This document shows, in pieces, positions 7,779 to 12,441 of a stretch of 12,441 nt of DNA. The DNA comes from Promethearchaeota archaeon (GTDB lineage Archaea > Asgardarchaeota > Lokiarchaeia > Sigynarchaeales > SOKP01): assembly GCA_030620005.1 (NCBI GenBank), contig JAUXAJ010000145.1, positions 1-12,441 on the forward strand, written 5' to 3'. The notes under the pieces were generated by a model. That model saw nothing but the letters and a program-made list of their open reading frames with translations, ran no database searches and was not told the DNA's origin. The first letter of the stretch is position 1. Each line of letters opens with the position of its first letter. The position numbers and the translations under genes are program-made.

Positions 7779-9095
7779 ATGAAACAGCAAGTACGAATAG
7801 GAGTTGTATGTTTGGCTAGAAAAACGTTTGATTTCGAAGCAGCAAGTCAAATTTACAAAGAACTCCAAAAAAAGATGCGTAAAATAGAAAATATTGATTG
7901 GGAATTTATCCTTGAATTGGTAATTGAGATTGAAGACGCTAAAGAAGCGGCAAGGCTTTTGACCACTAGAAGCATCGATGCGTTGATATGCATTAGCGGA
8001 ACTTTTGCTTTAGGACATTTGATTTTGGAACTATATAAAGCAATTGAACGGCCTATCTTACTTTGGGGGTTAAACGAATTACCCTACGATGGTGGAAAGA
8101 TTCGGCTTAATTCGGCTTGTGGGATAAATTTAAACGCCTCTAATTTATACAAGGCTGGTGTAAAAAATTATTATGTTGTCATTGGAGACGATATAGACCA
8201 AGATTGGTTAGACGCAATCCGTATAATAAAGGCTTTTAAAACTGCGCATGTTGGAATAGTTGGTTATAGAGCAATGGGATTTTTTAATTTAGATGTGGAA
8301 GAGCTCGATTTATACAAGCAAGTTGGCGTTCTCATTGATCATTACGTGTTAAACGACATTTTTGAGATTGAAGTGGACGAAAATGATGTGAATAATCGTA
8401 AAGAGCAGATTAAATCCATTTTTGATGTTTCGAGTTTGCAAGCAGGGCAAATAGAAAAAGTTGGTGAACTTGCGGTCAAAATTAAAAAATTTATCGAGAA
8501 AAATTTCCTAACAGCAATTGCAATTCGTTGTTGGCCTGAATTTGCTTCAGAATTTGGAATCTCTCCTTGTGCTGCGATGTCTATACTGCAATCAAAAGGA
8601 AATATTATTGCATGCGAGGGAAATGTTCTCGGTGCGCTATCGATGCTTGCTCATCAAGCAATTGGTGGTGAAACGCCTTATTTAGCCGATTTTTCGCAAG
8701 TAAATTTCAAGGAAAACTTCGCACTTTTATGGCATTGTGGAGTGGCACCGTGTAATTTATGGGATGGTAAATGCGTTAGGTCGTTAGATCCTTATTTTGC
8801 CGGAGGGAAGGGGGTAACAGCTGATTTTGTCATGAAATCTGGGAATATTTCAATACAAAGGATAGATTTCGCTATGGGGGAACATCGAATATTTCTTCAA
8901 GAAGCAGAGGCCATTCTAATGGACAAGGAACTCAAAGGTACGTATGCAAAAGTAATTTTTAAAGAAGAATTAAAAACAGTCTTAAATAAATTAATTGAAA
9001 ACGGGATTGCGCATCATTTATCTGTAGTTTATGGAGATTTTATTAGACCGTTTCAAATACTTGCGAAAATTATTGGCTGGACCATTATAGAATGA
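7779..9095 (+). CDS. L-fucose/L-arabinose isomerase-family protein
   Basis: The 438-residue protein resembles the archaeal and bacterial FucI-related sugar isomerases (COG2407 type), which interconvert an aldose and a ketose using a divalent metal. The N-terminal half is an alpha/beta region with IGVV at 7-10, DALICISGTFALGH (67-80) and RPILLWGLNE (91-100). The C-terminal half carries the recognisable stretches CWPEFASEFGISPCAAMS (251-268), ACEGNVLGAL (278-287), LADFSQV (302-308) and LLWHCGVAPC (316-325). By analogy with FucI/AraA, Glu280, Asp304 and His319 are the probable metal ligands, and all are present. The natural sugar is unknown. The family also includes proteins of unclear activity. 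It stands alone, divergent from the dehydrogenase operon. A four-codon reading frame (ATG AAG TCA TGA at 7771) overlaps its start. Confidence 0.85.
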   Translation: MKQQVRIGVVCLARKTFDFEAASQIYKELQKKMRKIENIDWEFILELVIEIEDAKEAARLLTTRSIDALICISGTFALGHLILELYKAIERPILLWGLNELPYDGGKIRLNSACGINLNASNLYKAGVKNYYVVIGDDIDQDWLDAIRIIKAFKTAHVGIVGYRAMGFFNLDVEELDLYKQVGVLIDHYVLNDIFEIEVDENDVNNRKEQIKSIFDVSSLQAGQIEKVGELAVKIKKFIEKNFLTAIAIRCWPEFASEFGISPCAAMSILQSKGNIIACEGNVLGALSMLAHQAIGGETPYLADFSQVNFKENFALLWHCGVAPCNLWDGKCVRSLDPYFAGGKGVTADFVMKSGNISIQRIDFAMGEHRIFLQEAEAILMDKELKGTYAKVIFKEELKTVLNKLIENGIAHHLSVVYGDFIRPFQILAKIIGWTIIE

Positions 9096-9140
9096 AATAA
9101 AAAGACAAAGTCAACATTTAAAAAATCAATTCATTTTGTG

Positions 9141-9154
9141 TTTTAATATATATT
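9141..9154 (+). promoter_or_regulatory. TATA-like box for the gelsolin-like gene
   Basis: TTTTAATATATATT is a good archaeal TATA match. Its centre lies about 41 bp before the ATG at 9189, predicting a leader of about 15 nt. The leader has no Shine-Dalgarno (AAAAAATCATG). The box lies in the 93-bp gap after the isomerase, so this gene probably has its own promoter. Confidence 0.5.
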
Positions 9155-9188
9155 ACTCTTTAATTATTTCAAGTTAAAAGAAAAAATC

Positions 9189-9905
9189 ATGGCAAAGAAA
9201 AGAGCACCCGTAAAAAAGAAGAGGAAACCAGCAGCAGCAAAAAAGGAACCCCTTGTTAAAGCTACGCAAAAGAAAGCTCCAGCAAGTAGCATGATGTCTA
9301 CTGCAACACAGTTTTATAGTGTAGCCGAAAATGGATCTTTAAGAAAAGTTAATAAAATTGATTTTAGAGATAACAAAGTATTTTTAATTAACGACATTAA
9401 AACAATGTATTTATGGTTTGGGCAAAAAGCTTCTAAAAAGAAACAAGATCTCAGCGTTAAAAAAGCAAATATCTTAAATCAAAAAAGGAAAAAACCAGCT
9501 AAAATTCAAATTATACGTCAAAACAAGGAGTTTGGATCTTTTTTAGCCATGATGGACAGTTTAAAAAATGGTTTAAATGAAAAAAAGACCATTGAAAGAA
9601 GACCTGAGTTGAAAATTAAAATAAAAAGCACATTAGAACTCATTGAAGCGGGATTAGATCCAGACTTAGAAGCAGAAATTACAATCGCTGCCCATGAGCT
9701 CATGCAACAGAAAAAGTCGTACGAGGAATTATGCAGAATACTTGCTGAAATTCAATTATCTATCTTGAAAGGTAAGAAAAAACATATTGAAAAAGATATA
9801 AATAATATAATTGACGAGATACAAAGATCTTCGTCGACATACGACGAACTGTGCTGGTTAATAGTCGAATTAAGCCTATTAAAAGACAAAAAATCTTTTA
9901 AGTAG
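9189..9905 (+). CDS. Lysine-rich gelsolin-like domain protein
   Basis: The 238-residue protein has three parts. Residues 1-33 are a disordered Lys/Arg/Ala/Pro tail (13 basic residues in the first 30) like the tail of a linker histone. Residues 41-125 look like one gelsolin/villin repeat: FYSV, then DNKVFLINDIKTMYLWFG (61-78), where the KVFLI strand and the YLWFG motif are the family signature, followed by a Lys-rich helix and a final strand-helix unit (IQIIRQNKEFGSFL). Gelsolin domains bind actin and sever or cap filaments. Asgard archaea are known to encode actin and gelsolin homologs, so actin binding is plausible here but not shown. Residues 163-235 contain a duplicated helical unit with a 40-residue period. 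The protein is shorter than the two-domain Asgard gelsolins. There is no signal peptide, so it is cytoplasmic. DNA, RNA or acidic filament surfaces are all possible partners of the tail. Confidence 0.72.
   Translation: MAKKRAPVKKKRKPAAAKKEPLVKATQKKAPASSMMSTATQFYSVAENGSLRKVNKIDFRDNKVFLINDIKTMYLWFGQKASKKKQDLSVKKANILNQKRKKPAKIQIIRQNKEFGSFLAMMDSLKNGLNEKKTIERRPELKIKIKSTLELIEAGLDPDLEAEITIAAHELMQQKKSYEELCRILAEIQLSILKGKKKHIEKDINNIIDEIQRSSSTYDELCWLIVELSLLKDKKSFK
9675..9893 (+). repeat. Two-copy 40-residue helical repeat inside the gelsolin-like protein
   Basis: Residues 163-188 and 203-228 align without gaps at an offset of exactly 40. Identical positions include Ile164/204, Glu170/210, Tyr178/218, Glu180/220, Leu181/221, Cys182/222 and Glu187/227, with conservative changes between. 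The core reads SYEELCRILAEI and TYDELCWLIVEL. Each unit ends in LK followed by a basic KK pair. Both look like amphipathic helices, perhaps a helical hairpin pair for self-association. Confidence 0.55.
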
Positions 9906-9929
9906 TAAATTCAATAAGCGTTATTTATA

Positions 9930-11753
9930 TCAGGCTTTAACCGAGGCTTTTTCGTCAGTTTCTCTTTTTATTAACATTAGCTCGTTGATTTCTCTTGCGA
10001 CACCTTCAAAATCCATCGGAAATTTGTTGAATAACTTGCTTTTCTCAGAACCTAACTTGGCAAATCTATACCACGATCTTACCACTCTTTTTAAAGGACC
10101 AGAGAGTTCTACCGCGCTTTCAAGGTCGTTCAGAGTGTTTTCATCGAAACCTCCGAAAATAGCCCAGAAGAAAAAGAAGCAAAGTCCTGGAAACATAAAA
10201 ATCGCCATTAGAAAAAGTAATCCATATACTACTAAAGGTCCTACAAATGGCACGAGAAAGAACTCAAACACCGTTACTATTCCATAGAGAATAGCAGTAT
10301 AAACAACACCAGCTAATGCCGTGGAAATCCAAGTTTGCCAATGGTTAACATTTAATTTAATTATCTTAAAATGGATGTATGCCCAAAGAATGGCTTGCTT
10401 TATGTAGTTGGCGAGATAATTGGGCCATATCAAAACCCAAATTCCAATGTCATAATAAAGTCCGATAATTATTCCAATCGTTTGGAGACAATTCACTAAT
10501 AAAGTGACGTAGATTCTAACAATGAGGTGACCCGTGCCGATTTGAACGTTGGCAACTAATGAAGAAAAAGAGAATAATACGTCGCATATTAAAACTGCTA
10601 CGAAAATCTCTACAAATATGGGATAATTTTTCGTCCAAATGCTTTTATAAAGACTTGGAACTATTACAATTATAATTGGAACAAGAAATCCGATGTATTG
10701 CCCGTAAGTACGAAAAGCATTGGAGATAATCCATTTACAATACTTTCTTTTATCGTTAAAATATCCTTCCGATAGCGCCGGAGCTACATTGTTTGTCCAA
10801 GCAAAAGTCATTAAAGTGCATAAGCTAACTAAAGCCTGTACGAATAAAAACAATCCATATAAACTGGAATATCCAGGTAAAAAAGTGATGAAAAGTATCA
10901 AATTTATTGTATCAAAAATCTGCCAAGTGAAATTGTGTAGCATGGCTCTTGTTCCATAACTAAAGGTTTCCTTGAATACTTCTTTTGAAATATCAAAGAT
11001 AAATACATCGCGAATAGAAAAGCCCATTTGTTGAGCAACTTTGGAAAACATCCATCCGCTTAATAATAATTTTAAGAAATCGTCCGTGAAGGCTCCAATG
11101 ATAATCCCAATAGCAACACCCATGATAGTTCCTATAGCAGGGTTTGCTCTTCCAACAAACAAACCGATTTGTGCTCCTATAAGGTAAGTCAAGAGTTGGA
11201 AGGCTACACTAGCAATGCCGATTTTTGAAACCTTGTTATATTGATGAAAGCCCTTAAGAGCTTCTTGAAAAACGGAGAGCCAGCCAGGATATTGGATTAT
11301 TGAATAAAGAACAAAAAGCCAAATCAGATATTCGTAATTTGTTTCCGTAAAAAAGACTATAGCGACGATTGAAATACCAGTGACTTGAAGTAATCCGGAA
11401 AATGCTTGAAACCAAATGAATAAACGGATGAATTGCATCGTCCGGTCAATATCCTTTACACGATATTCTGCGATGAATCTGGCTAATGAAATTGATAGTC
11501 CAAAATTGAATAAGGTAAAAATAGCAATAAAAAGATTTATGACAATTTGAGAGATTCCAAAGGCTTCTGGAGAAATTAACAACTGTGTGGCGACTGTAAA
11601 AAGAAGGATGAGCGGAGTGTAAATCAAACCGAAATAAGCATTTCCAAGTATCCGATTATACCCTATTTTCTCAAATCCTTTATAATTGCCGAAGTTAATT
11701 TCATTCTCTGCGACAAAAGGTTCGTTCTTTTTAACATTTTGGTCAGAATTCAG
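9930..11753 (-). CDS. MOP-superfamily flippase (Wzx/oligosaccharide-flippase-like), probable CTG start
   Basis: This is a multi-pass membrane protein with about 12-14 hydrophobic helices and a charged cytoplasmic tail of about 70 residues, ending KASVKA. The hydrophobic pattern and the early segment LARFIAEYRVKDIDRT match polysaccharide-biosynthesis flippases, which move lipid-linked glycans across the membrane. Substrate is unknown. The only standard start in frame is TTG at 11627 (565 residues), but that cuts into the first helix. The open frame continues upstream and encodes GFEKIGYNRILGNAYFGLIYTP, which matches the paralog at 12059 (FEKIGYQRIIGVAYFVLSYTP). The frame has no ATG, GTG or TTG before the stop at 11760-11762. 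The CTG at 11753 aligns with the ATG of the paralog (CTG AAT TCT against ATG AAT TCT), giving 607 residues. The alternative is a one-base error in the A-run just upstream. Confidence 0.85.
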   Translation of the reverse strand: MNSDQNVKKNEPFVAENEINFGNYKGFEKIGYNRILGNAYFGLIYTPLILLFTVATQLLISPEAFGISQIVINLFIAIFTLFNFGLSISLARFIAEYRVKDIDRTMQFIRLFIWFQAFSGLLQVTGISIVAIVFFTETNYEYLIWLFVLYSIIQYPGWLSVFQEALKGFHQYNKVSKIGIASVAFQLLTYLIGAQIGLFVGRANPAIGTIMGVAIGIIIGAFTDDFLKLLLSGWMFSKVAQQMGFSIRDVFIFDISKEVFKETFSYGTRAMLHNFTWQIFDTINLILFITFLPGYSSLYGLFLFVQALVSLCTLMTFAWTNNVAPALSEGYFNDKRKYCKWIISNAFRTYGQYIGFLVPIIIVIVPSLYKSIWTKNYPIFVEIFVAVLICDVLFSFSSLVANVQIGTGHLIVRIYVTLLVNCLQTIGIIIGLYYDIGIWVLIWPNYLANYIKQAILWAYIHFKIIKLNVNHWQTWISTALAGVVYTAILYGIVTVFEFFLVPFVGPLVVYGLLFLMAIFMFPGLCFFFFWAIFGGFDENTLNDLESAVELSGPLKRVVRSWYRFAKLGSEKSKLFNKFPMDFEGVAREINELMLIKRETDEKASVKA

Positions 11754-11790
11754 TTTTAATCACGATTCTTGAGATTAATTACTCTTTCTT

Positions 11791-11806
11791 CTTTATAATA
11801 TAAAAA
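11791..11806 (-). promoter_or_regulatory. TATA-like box for the minus-strand flippase
   Basis: The minus strand reads TTTTTATATTATAAAG, centred about 46 bp before the proposed CTG start at 11753. The implied start site near 11774 gives a leader of about 20 nt. If the TTG at 11627 were the start, the leader would be nearly 150 nt, so the box position supports the longer protein. Confidence 0.45.
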
Positions 11807-11986
11807 TCTTCCGATATTGAATGTTCAATATCCCTTGAAATACTAAATTACCAGTAATGCCGGGTAAAGTATGGCAGAACATTTTCATATTGTTCGTTTG
11901 CCCAGTTTTATAGGAATCTTCTTGTTTTATCATTAGTTTTTCAGTTTTTGTCAATTTCATAAAAATTTACAATTATATGATATAAG

Positions 11987-11995
11987 TTTTAAATA
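11987..11995 (+). promoter_or_regulatory. Possible TATA box for the plus-strand flippase
   Basis: TTTTAAATA preceded by AAG resembles a TATA box with a purine-rich upstream element, about 68 bp before the ATG at 12059. TTTAATAA at 12023-12030 is a closer alternative that would make the mRNA nearly leaderless. I cannot choose between them. Confidence 0.35.
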
Positions 11996-12058
11996 CAATT
12001 TCAACTAACTACTATCAAGAGATTTAATAAAAATACAAATAATTGATAAAAAAAAGTC

Positions 12059-12441
12059 ATGAATTCTAATAACGATACGAGTGAAACTGGAAATGAGAAA
12101 GTTTTTTCGAGTTCAGATAAAGAAATTGATTATCATGATTATGAATCCTTTGAGAAAATTGGGTATCAAAGGATTATTGGAGTTGCCTATTTTGTATTGA
12201 GTTATACACCAATTATCTTGATATTTACAATCCTTACGCAAGCATTAGTTTCGCCTGGAGCTTGGGGGATTGGTAATATCATCACGCAAGTATTTCTGTC
12301 AATTTTTACATTTTTTGATTTTGGTCTTTCACAAGCATTAGCCCGCTATATTGCTGAATACCGCTTGAAAGATATTGAACGGACTAAACAATACATCCGA
12401 TTGTTCATATGGTTCCAGGCGTTTTCTGGTCTATTACAAGT
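12059..12441 (+). CDS. MOP-superfamily flippase, N-terminal part (cut by window end)
   Basis: The frame runs from ATG at 12059 to the window edge, 127 complete codons. The first 30 residues are polar and acidic. They are followed by FEKIGYQRIIGVAYF, a first helix (about 42-64), a second hydrophobic stretch (about 74-95) and a loop LARYIAEYRLKDIERT (103-118 region). This is a paralog of the minus-strand flippase: the two proteins share FEKIGY, IAEYR and a 15-residue identical run IRLFIWFQAFSGLLQ. Full-length homology predicts a lipid-linked oligosaccharide flippase of about 600 residues in the cytoplasmic membrane. No Shine-Dalgarno precedes the ATG (AAAAAAGTCATG). The pair is head-to-head, which allows shared regulation from the intervening region. 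Confidence 0.85.
   Translation, partial: MNSNNDTSETGNEKVFSSSDKEIDYHDYESFEKIGYQRIIGVAYFVLSYTPIILIFTILTQALVSPGAWGIGNIITQVFLSIFTFFDFGLSQALARYIAEYRLKDIERTKQYIRLFIWFQAFSGLLQ

Larger units (their letters stand above)
11764..12058. other. Divergent intergenic region between flippase paralogs
   Basis: This region of about 295 bp contains the promoters of both flippase genes and is very AT-rich, apart from a mixed patch near 11850-11905. The longest frames I followed in that patch are 18-21 codons without a ribosome site, so I do not call a gene. No tRNA-like or strong hairpin structure was seen by eye. Confidence 0.5.

Noticed and set aside
9985..10959. Plus-strand open frames within the flippase region
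   Set aside because: They are antisense to a strongly supported membrane-protein gene and show no recognisable protein features.
11856..11936. Small frames of 18-21 codons in the flippase intergenic region (ATG at 11856 and 11871)
   Set aside because: They are very short, overlap each other in different frames, and have no ribosome site.
1..12441. tRNA, rRNA, CRISPR array or insertion sequence
   Set aside because: Reading by eye found no direct-repeat arrays, transposase-like protein, terminal inverted repeats or cloverleaf-like segments. A tRNAscan or covariance-model search would be the decisive test.

Overview
This AT-rich window looks like archaeal chromosome, most probably from an Asgard archaeon (Lokiarchaeia-like). 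The taxon is inferred, not proven. The evidence is a small lysine-rich protein with a gelsolin-like domain, a single-pass surface protein ending in a four-pair Cys/His cross-brace zinc finger, several genes with a TATA-like box 25-45 bp before the start and no Shine-Dalgarno sequence, and short genes on both strands. I see no rRNA, tRNA, CRISPR array or insertion sequence.

Layout. (1) 3-710 (+) is the 3' end of a membrane-anchored surface protein with an outer Gly-rich hinge, one membrane helix and a cytoplasmic zinc finger. (2) 753-2519 (-) is a secreted or membrane-tethered protein resembling alpha/alpha-toroid (six-hairpin) glycosidases; its start was moved downstream to a codon with a clear Shine-Dalgarno sequence. 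(3) 2685-4091 (-) is an unrecognised polytopic membrane protein with two similar halves. (4) 4188-5087 (+), divergent from it, is a membrane-anchored alpha/beta hydrolase with a full Ser-Asp-His triad. (5) 5113-7649 (-) is a two-gene operon of paralogous zinc-dependent medium-chain dehydrogenases. (6) 7779-9095 (+), divergent from the operon, is a FucI/AraA-like sugar isomerase. (7) 9189-9905 (+) is the gelsolin-like protein, with a histone-tail-like N-terminus and a duplicated 40-residue helical unit. (8) 9930-11753 (-) and 12059-12441 (+, cut by the window end) are two head-to-head MOP-type flippase paralogs separated by about 300 bp.

How the genes may work together. The isomerase and the two dehydrogenases face each other across a 129-bp intergenic region and could form a sugar or polyol oxidation-isomerisation module. 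The toroid protein and the flippases also point to carbohydrate handling at the cell envelope. These links rest on proximity only. The gelsolin-like gene is a lone cytoskeleton-type gene in this neighbourhood and is the most unusual protein here. A second notable feature is the minus-strand flippase: homology to its neighbour shows that its N-terminus extends 42 codons past any ATG, GTG or TTG, to a CTG that aligns with the ATG of the paralog.
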